64,000 nt of DNA. Source: Streptomyces sp. SW4. Its GTDB lineage: Bacteria; Actinomycetota; Actinomycetes; Streptomycetales; Streptomycetaceae. Positions within the stretch are counted from its first letter, which is position 1; the number at the start of each line of letters is the position of its first letter. The stretch spans positions 248,001-312,000 of the forward strand of contig QKWM01000001.1 of the NCBI GenBank assembly GCA_003248315.1, written 5' to 3'. Of this stretch, positions 46,719 to 56,294 are shown piece after piece. The notes beneath the pieces were generated by a model that was given only the letters and a program-made list of their open reading frames with translations, did not search any database and had not been told where the DNA came from. The position numbers were made by a program, and so were the translations under genes.

Positions 46719-47426
46719 TCAGGCGGACTTCGGCTCCACGCGGGCCACGACCACGTGCGGCCGGCCCGGGTGCGGCGCGGTGAACGCGGCGTACAGCGCC
46801 TTGTGGTCCCGGCCGTCGACGGTGACCGCCGACCAGCCCGCCGCCTCGAAGCGGGCGGCGATGCCGCCGGGCAGGGCGTGGCTCGCGGAGCGGTTGTCCA
46901 CGACCACGGTGTGCAGGCGCTCCAGCCCGGCGGGCCCGGCGAAGGCGATCGCCTCGTGGTTGCTGCCCTCGTCCAGTTCGGCGTCGCCGATCAGCGTCCA
47001 CACCCGGGCCTCGCCGAGGCCCTGGGCGCGCAGCCCCAGCGCCGTCCCCACGGCGATCGGCAGTCCGTGACCCAGCGAGCCGCTGCCGATCTCCACGCCG
47101 GGCACGAGGGTCCGGTCGGGGTGGTGGCCGAGCGGGGAGTCGTAGGAGCCGAAGCCGGGCAGCCATTCCACCGGCAGGAAACCCTTGGCGGCCAGCACGG
47201 CGTAGTACGCCATCGGCCCGTGGCCCTTCGACAGCAGGAACCGGTCCCGTCCGGGGTCGTCCATCATCTCGGGCCCCACCCGCAGCACCCGGTCGTAGAG
47301 CACCCACAGCACGTCCAGCGTGGACGTGGCCGCGGGGCCGTGCTTCTCGTCGCCCGTCATCAGGGCCATCAGTCCGGGCAGGTCGGCGTACCCGTACGTA
47401 CGCCCGCGTTCGTCGGTGATCGTCAT
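46719..47426 (-). CDS. Transketolase, N-terminal (thiamine diphosphate-binding) subunit
   Basis: The frame is intact (235 aa from ATG 47426). Thiamine-diphosphate landmarks are DRFLLSKGHGPMAYYAVLAA, IGSGSLGHGLPIAVGTALGL and TLIGDAELDEGSNHEA, where GDAELDEG-x5-E holds the metal-binding residues. It is shorter than a full transketolase because the second half is a separate gene. A longer frame upstream runs through three tandem repeats and is unlikely to be translated. It is the first gene of a minus-strand pair. Confidence 0.9.
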   Translation of the reverse strand: MTITDERGRTYGYADLPGLMALMTGDEKHGPAATSTLDVLWVLYDRVLRVGPEMMDDPGRDRFLLSKGHGPMAYYAVLAAKGFLPVEWLPGFGSYDSPLGHHPDRTLVPGVEIGSGSLGHGLPIAVGTALGLRAQGLGEARVWTLIGDAELDEGSNHEAIAFAGPAGLERLHTVVVDNRSASHALPGGIAARFEAAGWSAVTVDGRDHKALYAAFTAPHPGRPHVVVARVEPKSA

Positions 47427-47466
47427 GCCGACGATCGTGCAACCTCGACCAAGCTTGAGGTCAAGC

Positions 47467-47534
47467 GTGCGCATTCCGGACCGCACCGGCGTGCGCATTC
47501 CGGACCGCACCGGCGTGCGTGTTCCGGGCCGCAC
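47467..47534. repeat. 24-bp direct repeat upstream of the transketolase genes
   Basis: GTGCGCATTCCGGACCGCAC plus CGGC occurs at 47467-47490 and 47491-47514, with a third partly diverged copy to 47534. It lies 41 nt before the transketolase start codon, where a regulator could bind, or it may be slippage. Confidence 0.7.
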
Positions 47535-47622
47535 GCGCAAAAGCGATGCGCGACCACCGGCCCGAGTGCGGTATGGTTTTCCTGCGCGTTCGGCCGGGGG
47601 AATCCCCAGGTCAGACGGGCAA

Positions 47623-47695
47623 CGGGACGTGGCGCAGCTTGGTAGCGCACTTGACTGGGGTCAAGGGGTCGCAGGTTCAAATCCTGTCGTCCCGA
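47623..47695 (+). tRNA. tRNA-Pro (anticodon GGG), one base missing in the anticodon loop
   Basis: Acceptor arms CGGGACG (47623-47629) and CGTCCCG (47688-47694) pair fully. The D-arm is GCGC-AGCTTGGTA-GCGC, the anticodon stem is CTTGA/TCAAG, and the T-arm is GCAGG-TTCAAAT-CCTGT. The loop reads CTGGGG, six bases; seven are required, so one G of a five-G run is lost, as elsewhere in this sequence. CCA is not encoded. TATGGT at 47572-47577 may be its -10 element. Confidence 0.94.
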
Positions 47696-47706
47696 CAGTG
47701 ACGATC

Positions 47707-47734
47707 AGCGGCCTCGCCGGACGGCGAGGCCGCT
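47707..47734. terminator. Bidirectional terminator between tRNA-Pro and the kinase gene
   Basis: AGCGGCCTCGCC and its perfect complement GGCGAGGCCGCT form a 12-bp stem with a GGAC loop, 12 nt after the tRNA and 20 nt past the convergent stop codon. Confidence 0.8.
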
Positions 47735-47753
47735 GTCGTGTGTTCCGCGCGGT

Positions 47754-48781
47754 TCAGGAGGGTTCCGCGCCCGCCGGACGGGACGCTTCCGGCCGGGCCG
47801 CCGGGCCGCCGGCTCCCGGTCGGGCCCCGCCGGCCGCGTCGCGTACCGCGGCCAGTACCGCGTCCCGGTCCGGGACGGGGCCGACCGCGCCGGGCCCTGT
47901 GGTGGTGAGCGCCGCGGCCACCACGGCGTACCGTGCCGCGTCGACCGGCGCGTCCCCCTCCAGCAGCCGGGCGGCGAAGGCCCCGTCGAAGGTGTCCCCG
48001 CTCCGGTGGCGTCGACCGGCACCACCGGGTGCGCCGGAAGGTGCGTGACCCTGCCCCGCTCACCGAGCAGCACCCCGTCGGCGCCCATCTTCAGCGCGAC
48101 CACCGACGGGCCGCGCCGGGCGAAGGCCGCCAGCACCCGCTCCGGCTCCTGCTCCCCGGTGAGCAGCCGGCCCTCGTCCAGGTTGGGCAGGACCACGTCG
48201 GCCAGCTCCACGGTGCGCAGCATCACGGCACGCGCCCGCTCGGCGGGCCACAGCGCGGGCCGGTAGTTCGGGTCGTAGGAGACGAGCGTGCCGGCGGACC
48301 GGGCCACCCGCACCGCGTGGAAGGCGGCGTCGCAGGCCGAGGCGCCGATGCCCTGGGTGATGCCGCTGACGTGCAGCAGCCGCGCGGCGGCCACCGCGTC
48401 GTCGGGCACGTCGCCGGGGGCGAGCCGGCTGGCGGGCGAGCCGGCGCGGCGGTAGGTGAAGGTGTGCCGCCCCTCGCCGTGCCGGGTGACGAAGTAGATG
48501 CCGGTGGCGCCCTCCGGCTCCCGGATCACGTGGGTGACGTCGACGCCCTCGCGCCGCCACAGGGCGAGCAGGCCCCGGCCGAACGCGTCGTCGCCGATCC
48601 GGGTGAGGTAGCCCGCGCTCGCCCCCGAGCGGCGGGCCGCGATCACCATGTTGGAGGTGTCGCCGCCGAAACCCGGGTGGAAGGCGGGCACGCTCTCCAG
48701 GTCGCCCTCGCCCGCGGCGTTGAACTCCAGCAGCGCCTCGCCCAGTGCCAGGACCTGGGGGGCCGGCGGTGTGTACGGCAT
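47754..48781 (-). CDS. PfkB-family sugar kinase, 2-keto-3-deoxygluconate kinase-like (one frameshift)
   Basis: PfkB signatures are HPGFGGDTSNMVIAARRSGA near the N-terminus and the catalytic VPVDATGAGDTF region near the C-terminus, whose Asp is the base. LPNLDEGRLLTGEQEPE is typical of KdgK-type members. One G is lost near 48003, inside the GAGGD motif; repaired length is 342 aa. ATG 48781 is 4 nt after the aldolase-like gene's stop, so they form an operon. It most likely phosphorylates a 2-keto-3-deoxy sugar acid made by the nearby dehydratase (inference). Confidence 0.85.
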
Positions 48782-48785
48782 CGGC

Positions 48786-49441
48786 TCAGATCCTGTTGTG
48801 CTTGGCGAGCCCGTCGCGCAGCGAGCCGGACTCGAGGATGTACCGGGTCTGTTCCCTCTCCCGCTCCTCGATCTCCAGGGCGGAGCGCAGCACGTCGTCG
48901 ACGAGTTCCCGGGGGACGCGGACCACGCCGTCGCCGTCGGCCACGATCAGGTCCTGCGGCCGGATGCCCACCTCCCCGACGACGACCGGCTCGTTCAGGG
49001 AGACGGTGCGGATGCGGCCCAGCGTGGTGGCCGGGACCGTGGAGCGGGCGTAGACGGGGAAGCCGGGGAAGTCCCGGCGGATCTCGGTGACGTCGCGGAC
49101 CCGCCGTCCAGGACGCAGCCCGCCATCCGCCGGGCGACCGCCCCCGCGGTCATCAGGCCGCCCCACACGGCCACGTCGGCCCCGCCCGCGTCGATGCACA
49201 CCACGCTGCCGGCCGGGGACTCGTCGATCGCCCGGAGCGCGTGGGCGGGCGGCTCGGCCTCGGCCGCCGGTATCTCCCGGACCGTCACCGCGGGGCCGGC
49301 GAGCGTTCCGGAGCCCGGCGCGATCTGGCGCACCGCTCCGGAGAGATAGCCGCGGACGCCGTGCAGTTCCACGGCGTCGGCCACCGAGGCGGTGGTGACG
49401 GACCGGAAGGCCTCGAGGGTCTCCTCGGAGTAGGGGGTCAT
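48786..49441 (-). CDS. RraA-like/HMG-aldolase family protein (one frameshift)
   Basis: The fold is that of RraA and 4-hydroxy-4-methyl-2-oxoglutarate/oxaloacetate aldolases: TASVADAVELHGVRGYLSGA, then CIDAGGADVAVWGGLMTAGA, VARRMAGCVLDGGVRDV and NEPVVVGEVGIRPQDLIVAD. The G-G-x20-R-D pattern that marks active aldolases is present (WGGLMT.. then DGGVRD). One base is missing near 49100; repaired length is 218 aa. Between a KdgK-like kinase and a sugar-acid transporter an aldolase or decarboxylase role is more likely than RNase E regulation. Confidence 0.82.
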
Positions 49442-49506
49442 GCGCAGATCCTCCTGTCGGTCGGGCACGCGGTCGGGAAGGGCGGCCGGTCGGCGGCCGG
49501 TCCCCG

Positions 49507-50843
49507 TCAGGTGAGGGTGGGGCGGGTGGCGGGCGAGGCGGAGGCGGCGCCGTCCTCGCTGCCGAGCGGGGCGAAGCTGCGGATCATCACGCCGTAGACC
49601 AGCGCCCCGAGCAGCGCGACCGCGCCGGCGACGGCCAGCGGGACGACGTACGAGCCGTCGAAGGCGTCGAGCAGCATGCCGACGACGAGCGGGCTGACGA
49701 AGCCGGCCGCGTTCGAGGCGAGGCCCTGGATGCCCGCGAGCGAGGCGACGTTGCCCGGCGCCGGGGCGACGTCGGCGGGCAGCGCCCACAGGCTGGACGC
49801 GGCGAAGCACAACGCGCCCTGGGAGAGCGTCAGCAGCACCAGCGCGAGCGCCGCGCTCTCCACCACGCCGGCGAACACGATCACCGAGGACAGCACCAGC
49901 CCGCTGACCAGCGGCACCTTGCGGGCGTAGGTCACGCTGCGGCCCTTGTTGACCAGCCGGATCTGCAGCCAGCCGCCGAACCACTGGGCGGGGATGGCGA
50001 ACAGGGCGGGCAGCATGCCCAGGAAGCCCAGCTTCAGCAGGTCGAAGCCGCGCTCGTCGACCAGGTAGGACGGGAACCAGGTGATGAAGAAGTAGAGCAC
50101 GAAGGACAGGCAGAAGAAGCCCAGCAGCATGCCCCAGACCGTGCGGTGGCGGAACAGGTGCCGCCAGGGGACGGGCTTGACCGCGGGGTCCTCCACGGCG
50201 GCGCCGCCGTCGCGGATGTAGTGGAGCTCCTGCCGGCCGAGGCGCGGGTGGACCTCGGGATCACGGTAGAACCTCAGCCAGAACGCGCAGTACAGCAGGC
50301 CCAGCACCCCGGCCGCGACGAACGAGCCGCGCCAGCCGAGCACCGCGATGACCGCGGTGACCACGGGCAGCGCGAACGCCGTGCCGGCCCGGCCGCCGCT
50401 GTCGAAGATCGACGCCGCCATCGCCCGCTCACGGGTGGGGAACCAACGCGAGACGATCTTCGAACTGGACGGGTAGGCGGGCGACTCCACGGCACCCAGC
50501 AGCAGGCGCAGGAGCAGCAGGACCAGGAAGCCCGTGGCCGCACCGACCAGCATGGTCGCGATCGACCAGGCCGCGACCGCGAGGGCCATCATCCGGCGCG
50601 GGCCGAAGCGGTCGACCAGCCAGCCGGCACCGGGCAGGAACGCCGCGTACGTCCAGAAGAAGGCGCCCAGCAGCAGCCCGTCGCCGTCTTCGACAGGTCC
50701 AGGTCCTCGGTCATGTAGGGCAGCGCCACCCCGAGGTTGGCGCGGTCCAGGTAGTTGATCGTGACGGCGCCGAACGCCAGCCAGATCATGCTCCATCTGA
50801 CGCGTCCGGCGGGCGTACCCTGGGCGGTCGGGGATGCGGTCAT
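49507..50843 (-). CDS. MFS transporter of the anion:cation symporter (sugar-acid) family (one frameshift)
   Basis: The ACS-family signature is visible: WLAFGAVTINYLDRANLGVA in helix 1, FFWTYAAFLPGAGWLVDRFG in the first loop and PAYPSSSKIVSRWFPTRERA. These carriers import hexuronates, galactonate, glucarate and similar acids with protons. About 12 helices are present. One base is lost near 50690; repaired length is 445 aa. It is the first gene of the minus-strand operon transporter, aldolase, kinase, and is divergent from a LysR gene that probably controls it. Confidence 0.88.
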
Positions 50844-51092
50844 GCGAGCTCCTCAGGGCGTGCATCGTCCATGCACACGAGCGGCGGCGGGAACGGGAGC
50901 GGCCGGGCGGGCGGAGGGCGTGGGGAAGCGGTTCCGGCGGCCGTCCCGGCGACGGGATCGAGCGTAGGAGCCGTTCCGGTCCCGCGTTAAGCGCGGAAGA
51001 CGGATACGGGTATTCGGAAATTGGATCCCCGCTCATTCGCATGCGGGGCCGGGCCTTGTTGGCGTGCGCGTGCCGGGTCTAGAGCAAGTGGC

Positions 51093-52047
51093 ATGCTGCG
51101 ACCGGAAGTTCGTCTCGAATGGTTCGTCTCATTCCTCGGCGTCGTCGACACGGGGAGTTTCAGCGCGGCCGCGGAGGCCGTGCACCGCTCCCAGCCGAGG
51201 GTGAGCATGCACGTGGCCGCACTCGAGCGGGAGGCGGGTGTCCCGCTGTTCGACCGGAGCAAGCGCCCGGTGGAGCCGACCGAGGCCGGGGCCGTGCTGG
51301 CCGAGCACGCGCGGGCCATCCTGCGGCAGCTCGGCAGCGCCGAGGAGGCGATGGCCTCGCGGCGGGGCACCGCCCGCGGGCTGGTGACCCTCGGCAGCTA
51401 CCCCAGCGCGAGCGCCGCGTTCGTCCCCGGCCTGCTGGAGCACCTCGCGCGCACCAGGCCGGCCATCAAGGTGGTGCTCGTCGAACGGTCGACGCTGGAA
51501 CTCGACCCGGCCCTGGCCAGCGGTGAGATCGACCTGTGCCTGCGCCCGATGGCGCCGCCGGCCGCGCCCTCGGTGGTCTCGCGCCTGCTGTGGCGCGAGT
51601 CCCTGTCGGTGGTGCATCCGCCGGACCATCCGCTGGCCGGGCTGCCCGACCCGCTGCCCGTGTCGGCCGTGGTGAGCTACCCGCTGATCACCATCGGGCG
51701 TCTGGGATCGCCGAGGTGCTGGGCTTCGAGACGTACAAGGTGTTCCGGGAGCACGGTTTCGAACCGGAGGCGGTGCAGGCCACCAACCAGCCGCAGACCC
51801 TGATCTCCCTGGTCCGCCGGCACCTCGGCGTCGGCGTGACCAACCAGCTGGCGGTCTCCACGGCCGACACCCAGGGCGTGCGGGTGCGCCGTCTCGACGC
51901 CCCTGCGGGCGCCGGGTGGCCGTGCACTGGGACTCCACCCGGCCGCTCACCCCGGCCGCGCGCACCCTGCTGCGCGAGATCGTCGCCGCTCCCGTACCCG
52001 CCGGGACACGGCCGCCGAAGCCCGCGGAAAACCTGACCGCGGGATGA
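51093..52047 (+). CDS. LysR-family regulator of the sugar-acid region (two frameshifts)
   Basis: The helix-turn-helix is LEWFVSFLGVVDTGSFSAAA, EAVHRSQPRVSMHVAALERE. The effector domain includes ATNQPQTLISLVRRHLGVGV, shared almost word for word with the second LysR at 53758-54726 (QTNQPQTLISLVRHGMGTGV), so the two are paralogues. Losses near 51704 and 51902 need one base each; repaired length is 318 aa. ATG 51093 is 249 nt from the divergent transporter gene. Confidence 0.87.
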
Positions 52048-52246
52048 TCCGGCACCTCACGGCCCGCTATTCGATTTCGGCATGCCGCATAAGCAATTCG
52101 CTTTTGCCGCGGCCGAGTTGATCGAGACCCCAAGCCTTATGGTGAGCACTCGCCGGCGGCGTGCGCCGACCGCGTTCCGCTTCCGCGAAGCGTCACGCCG
52201 CCGCCTTCGATTTCCCATTCCCTTCTCCGTCCCCGGGAGGCGACTC

Positions 52247-53685
52247 ATGTCCGAAGCCGTGAACAGCGCGGAACAGCCGGAGCGGCCACAGGGCCGCGGA
52301 CCGCTGCGCGGCCGGCGCGACCTGCTCAAGATGACGGCCCTGGGCGTCGGCGGTCTGAGCCTGGGCTCCATGGCGTTCGCTCCCGTCGAGGACCAGGTCG
52401 CCTACGTGTCCCAGAAGGTGAGCCGCGCCTCGAAGCCCTCCCAGCTGAAGATCACCGACATGCGGATCGCCGTCCTGGACGGCGTGCCGTTCACCAGCCC
52501 CATCGTCCGCATCGACACCAACCAGGGGATCTCCGGCTACGGCGAGGTGCGCGACGACGCCGACAAGCGCTACGCGCTCGAACTCAAGAGCCGGCTGCTC
52601 GGCGAGAACCCGTGCAACGTCGAGATGCTCTTCCGGCGCATCAAGCAGTTCGGCGGCCACGGCCGCCGCGGCGGCGGGGTCTCGGGCGTCGAGATGGCCC
52701 TGTGGGACCTGGCGGGCAAGGCGTACGGGGTGCCCGTCTTCCAGATGCTCGGCGGCGCGTACCGCAAGAAGATCCGGCTCTACACCGACACCACCGAGTC
52801 GGAGGACCCCAGGAGTACGCGCAGCGCATGAAGGACCGCGTCGACCAGGGGTTCACCTTCCTCAAGATGGACCTCGGTCTGGAACTCGTCGCCAAGGTCC
52901 CCGGCGCGGTCGTCGGCAAGAGCTACTGGGACGGCAAGCTGGAGCAGTACGACGGGACGCCCGGCGGCTACGGGATGACCGAGCACCCCTTCACCATGGT
53001 CCAGCTCTCCGACCTGGGGCTGGAGAAGATGGCCGAGTACGTGGAGGCCGTCCGGGACGCCATCGGCTACGACATCCCGCTCGGCATGGACCACACCGGC
53101 CACTTCGACGTCAACACCGCCGTCCGGCTGGCCGAGCGCTTCGAGCGCTACAACCTGGCCTGGCTGGAGGACCTCGTGCCGTGGTTCTACACCGACCACT
53201 GGAAGGAGATCACCGAGAGGGTCGACGTCCCGACGATGACGGGCGAGGACATCTACGGGCTGGAGGCGTTCCGCCCGCTCATCGACCAGAACGCGGTCGA
53301 CCTGATCCAGCCCGACCCGGCCACCGCCGGCGGCATCCTGGAGACCAAGCGCATCGGCGACTACGGCCGGGAGCACGGCAAGGCGATGCCGCTGCACTAC
53401 GCGGGCTCCCCGATCGGCGCCATGGCCAGCGCCCACATCGCCGCCGCGACCGAGAGCTTCGTCTGCCTGGAGTACCACGCCACCGACGTGCCGTTCTGGA
53501 ACGACCTCGTCAAGGGCGGCAAGCCGCTCATGGACAAGGGCTGGTACCACCTGACCGACGCGCCCGGCCTCGGCATCGAGATGGACGAGAAGGAGATGGC
53601 CAGGCACCTGGCCGACGGCGAGAAGCTGTTCGCCCCGACGCCCGAGTGGAACAAGAAGCGCGCCTGGGACCGCACCTGGAGCTGA
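52247..53685 (+). CDS. Enolase-superfamily (mandelate racemase/muconate lactonizing type) dehydratase with a twin-arginine signal (one frameshift)
   Basis: After a Tat-like leader (RGRRDLLKMTALGVGGLSLG) the protein has the capping domain (ITDMRIAVLDGVPFTSPIVR) and the barrel with metal ligands in GMDHTGHFD, WLEDLVPW and TGEDIYGLEAF, and a catalytic-type His in LHYAGSP. Such enzymes dehydrate acid sugars such as galactarate or gluconate, usually in the cytoplasm, so the export signal is odd. One base is lost near 52812; repaired length is 479 aa. GGGAGG precedes ATG 52247. It should make the 2-keto-3-deoxy acid handled by the nearby kinase and aldolase. Confidence 0.83.
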
Positions 53686-53703
53686 CCGGCCGTCACACCG
53701 CCG

Positions 53704-53733
53704 CGCCCGCCGGGGTCCATGCCCCGGCGGGCG
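53704..53733. terminator. Terminator between the dehydratase and the convergent LysR gene
   Basis: CGCCCGCCGGGG (53704-53715) and CCCCGGCGGGCG (53722-53733) form a perfect 12-bp stem with a 6-nt loop between the convergent stop codons at 53685 and 53758. Confidence 0.8.
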
Positions 53734-53757
53734 TACGCACGGCCGCCGGGCGGAACG

Positions 53758-54726
53758 TCATCCGTCCGGCGGCTCGCCGTGTCCGCGCGGCGTCCGCTCG
53801 ACGGTCGGCCACTCCGGTACGGGCAGCGCGGCGATGGTCGCGCGCACCGCCTCCACCGCCGGCGACACCACCGCGCCGCAGCGCCGCCAGAGGGCCACCA
53901 CCCGTTCGCAGGCGGGGTCGGCGATCGGCACCAGGGCCACGCCCTGGGTGTTCGCCGTCGTCATGGCGAGACTGTTGGTCACGCCCGTGCCCATGCCGTG
54001 GCGGACCAGGGAGATGAGGGTCTGCGGCTGGTTGGTCTGCGCGACGATGGTGGGGTTGAGGCCGGCGGCCGCGAAGGCGAGGTTGGTCTCGTACTGGCGT
54101 CCGTGGCCCTCGCCGCTCTCGCCGATGCTGATCACCGGCAGGGCGGCGATCTGCGCGAGACGCACGGAGCCCGCCCGGGCCAGGGGGTGGTTCTCGCGGA
54201 AGACGGCCACCAGCGGCTCCCGCCACAGCACCTGGCTCGCCACCTGCTCGGCGTTGACGAGCGGGTGCAGCGGGCGCACCGCGAGGTCCACGGTGCCGCC
54301 GACGAGGTCGCTGCCGAGGTCCACGCTGGGCCCCTCGCGCAGGACGAGCCGCACCTCCGGATGGGCCGTGCGCAGCGCCCGGACGGCGAGGGGGTAGAGA
54401 TAGGAAGCGGCGCTGGGATAGGCGCCGAGCCGCACCTCGCCCCGGACGGTGCCGGTGGCGAGGTCGGCGAGCATGCCCAGCCGCCGCAGGATCTCCTCGG
54501 CGTGCGGCAGCACCCCGCGGCCCTCCGGGGTGAGCACCGCGGGCTGCACCGAACGGTCCAGCAGGCGTGCGCCGAGCAGGCGCTCCAGTTCGGCGACGTG
54601 GCTGCTGATCCGCGGCTGCGAGCGGTAGAGCACCTTGGCCGCCGCGGAGAACCCGCCGTGGTGCGCCACGGCGACGAAGCTCACGATCCAGTCGATCCGA
54701 TAGTGATGCACGCTCCGGATGTCCAT
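53758..54726 (-). CDS. LysR-family regulator, paralogue of the one at 51093
   Basis: The frame is intact (322 aa). Helix-turn-helix: IDWIVSFVAVAHHGGFSAAA, KVLYRSQPRISSHVAELERL. The ligand domain has VRLGAYPSAASYLYPLAVRA and QTNQPQTLISLVRHGMGTGV. It is divergent from nothing on its left (it converges with the dehydratase), and its promoter region lies 104 nt from the cupin gene's end. With its paralogue it frames the dehydratase gene, suggesting two related regulators for one catabolic region. Confidence 0.9.
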   Translation of the reverse strand: MDIRSVHHYRIDWIVSFVAVAHHGGFSAAAKVLYRSQPRISSHVAELERLLGARLLDRSVQPAVLTPEGRGVLPHAEEILRRLGMLADLATGTVRGEVRLGAYPSAASYLYPLAVRALRTAHPEVRLVLREGPSVDLGSDLVGGTVDLAVRPLHPLVNAEQVASQVLWREPLVAVFRENHPLARAGSVRLAQIAALPVISIGESGEGHGRQYETNLAFAAAGLNPTIVAQTNQPQTLISLVRHGMGTGVTNSLAMTTANTQGVALVPIADPACERVVALWRRCGAVVSPAVEAVRATIAALPVPEWPTVERTPRGHGEPPDG

Positions 54727-54830
54727 CCGCTCCCTCCCTGGCTGCGGAACCGGAGCCTATCGGGCAGCGCGGTAAGCGCTTTCACCGCGGGGTCGTGACG
54801 GCGGCGGGCGGGTGCCGGGCGGGGCCGGCG

Positions 54831-55334
54831 TCAGCGGACGAAGCGGTCCACGTAGTCCGCGCCGAGCCCCACGCGTTCGTAGTGCCTCCGGCACATGTCG
54901 ATCTTGGTGAAGGTGTCCTCGTACCCGGTCTGGACGCCCCGCTCGTCGACGTAGGCCATCGCGCCGGTGATGTTGAAGAACGTGATCATCTCGGGGCAGT
55001 CGTCCGGGACGGCCAGGGTGTGGATCTCGCCCGGCGGCTCGTACACGAAGTGCCCGGTCTCGGCGACCCAGTCGTGCTCGTGGTAGTGCCACCTGCCCTT
55101 GATCACGTAGCCGAAGACGACCCCGGGGTGGCGGTGGCGCGAGACGATGCCCGCGGCGGTGACCTTCAGCAGATTGCACCACTGGCCGGTCACGGTGTTG
55201 AACATCAGCGGCCGGAACCAGACGTCCGGCGCCTGGGGCACCCACACCCGCGCGTCCTCGGGTTCGGCGGCGATGGCGATCTCCTCCGGCACGAGCGCGG
55301 AGACGGGGATCACCGGGGCCGAGGTGTCTGTCAT
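54831..55334 (-). CDS. Cupin protein of the 2,4'-dihydroxyacetophenone dioxygenase-like family
   Basis: The frame is intact (167 aa). The cupin metal site is read as VSRHRHPGVVFGYVIKGRWH (His pair) with YHEHDW and the later EPPGEIHTL. ITFFNITGAMAYVDERG and DMCRRHYERVGLGADYVDRF are typical of this family. Members are Fe-dependent dioxygenases or unknown cupins; its partner here is a short-chain dehydrogenase 60 nt upstream in the same operon. Role in this pathway is inferred only from position. Confidence 0.8.
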   Translation of the reverse strand: MTDTSAPVIPVSALVPEEIAIAAEPEDARVWVPQAPDVWFRPLMFNTVTGQWCNLLKVTAAGIVSRHRHPGVVFGYVIKGRWHYHEHDWVAETGHFVYEPPGEIHTLAVPDDCPEMITFFNITGAMAYVDERGVQTGYEDTFTKIDMCRRHYERVGLGADYVDRFVR

Positions 55335-55394
55335 GGTGTTCTCCCTCGTTCGGCGGCGGCCGGACTCCGGCGCCGGCCGCCGAGGTTCGGTGGG

Positions 55395-56162
55395 TCAGGC
55401 GGCCAGGTAGCCGCCGTCGACGGGGAGCACGGCGCCCGTGACGAACGAGGCGTCCGGTCCGCACAGGAAGGCCACCGCCCCCGCCACGTCGGCCGGTTCG
55501 CCCCAGCGGCCCATCGGCGTGCGGTCGAGGATGCGGCGGGCCGAGGCGGGGTCGTCGTGCAGGTCCGCGGTCAGCGGCGTGCGGATCCATCCGGGGGCCA
55601 CGGCGTTGACCCGGATGCCCTCCGCGGCCCAGGCCACGGCGAGCGCCTTGGTGAGCTGGGCGACGCCGCCCTTGCTGGCGGTGTAGGCGGGCACCCTCGG
55701 GCCGCCGAAGAAGCTCAGCATGGAGGCGACGTTGACGACGCAGCCCCGCCGTTCGCCGAGCAGCCGGCGGGCGGCCACGCAGGCGCGCATCGTGCCGGTG
55801 AGGTTGATCCCGACCACCCGGGCGAACACCTCCGGGTCGTACTCGGCGCCGCGTGCTATCACCCCGGCGGCGTTCACCAGCACGTCGAGCCGCGGCAGGC
55901 TCCCGACGAACCGTTCCAGTTCGTCGCCGCGGGCCAGGTCCAGCTCGACCGTGCGGATGCCCGCGGGCGGTCCGTCCGCCGGGTGCGGCGCTCTCAGCCC
56001 GGCGGCGATCACCGTCGTCCCCGGCCCGGCGAGCCGCCGCGCGACGGCCGCGCCGATGCCGCTGGTACCGCCGACGACCACGGCCGTCCGGGGCGCCGCG
56101 GAGTCCGCGCGCGCCCCGCGGGCGCCGGCGGGAACCGGCCGGTTCTCCTCTCTCACGGTCAT
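55395..56162 (-). CDS. Short-chain dehydrogenase/reductase
   Basis: The frame is intact (255 aa from ATG 56162, with GGAG upstream). The NAD(P)-binding motif is VVGGTSGIGAAVARRLAG, NAAGVI follows, and the catalytic Ser and Y-x-x-x-K are in NVASMLSFFGG and YTASKGG. GWIRTPLTADL and FLCGPDASFVTGAVLPVDGG close the fold as in classical SDRs. It is the first gene of a two-gene operon with the cupin and likely oxidises or reduces a sugar acid or related hydroxy acid. Confidence 0.9.
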   Translation of the reverse strand: MTVREENRPVPAGARGARADSAAPRTAVVVGGTSGIGAAVARRLAGPGTTVIAAGLRAPHPADGPPAGIRTVELDLARGDELERFVGSLPRLDVLVNAAGVIARGAEYDPEVFARVVGINLTGTMRACVAARRLLGERRGCVVNVASMLSFFGGPRVPAYTASKGGVAQLTKALAVAWAAEGIRVNAVAPGWIRTPLTADLHDDPASARRILDRTPMGRWGEPADVAGAVAFLCGPDASFVTGAVLPVDGGYLAA

Positions 56163-56294
56163 TCCTCTCCCCATCGGTGCTCGATGTGATGAGGCGATTG
56201 AACCGCCGCCGCCGCGCCCTGCCATCGATCATGCGCGACGGGGATGACCGCTATTCGAATGCCCGGGGGCCGGCCGCCCGGGGGACCGGCCGGC

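Noticed and set aside
43952..46783. A 943-codon plus-strand frame
   Set aside because: Part of it is the MFS exporter, but it continues over the minus-strand transketolase gene through a 20-bp repeat. It is not one protein.
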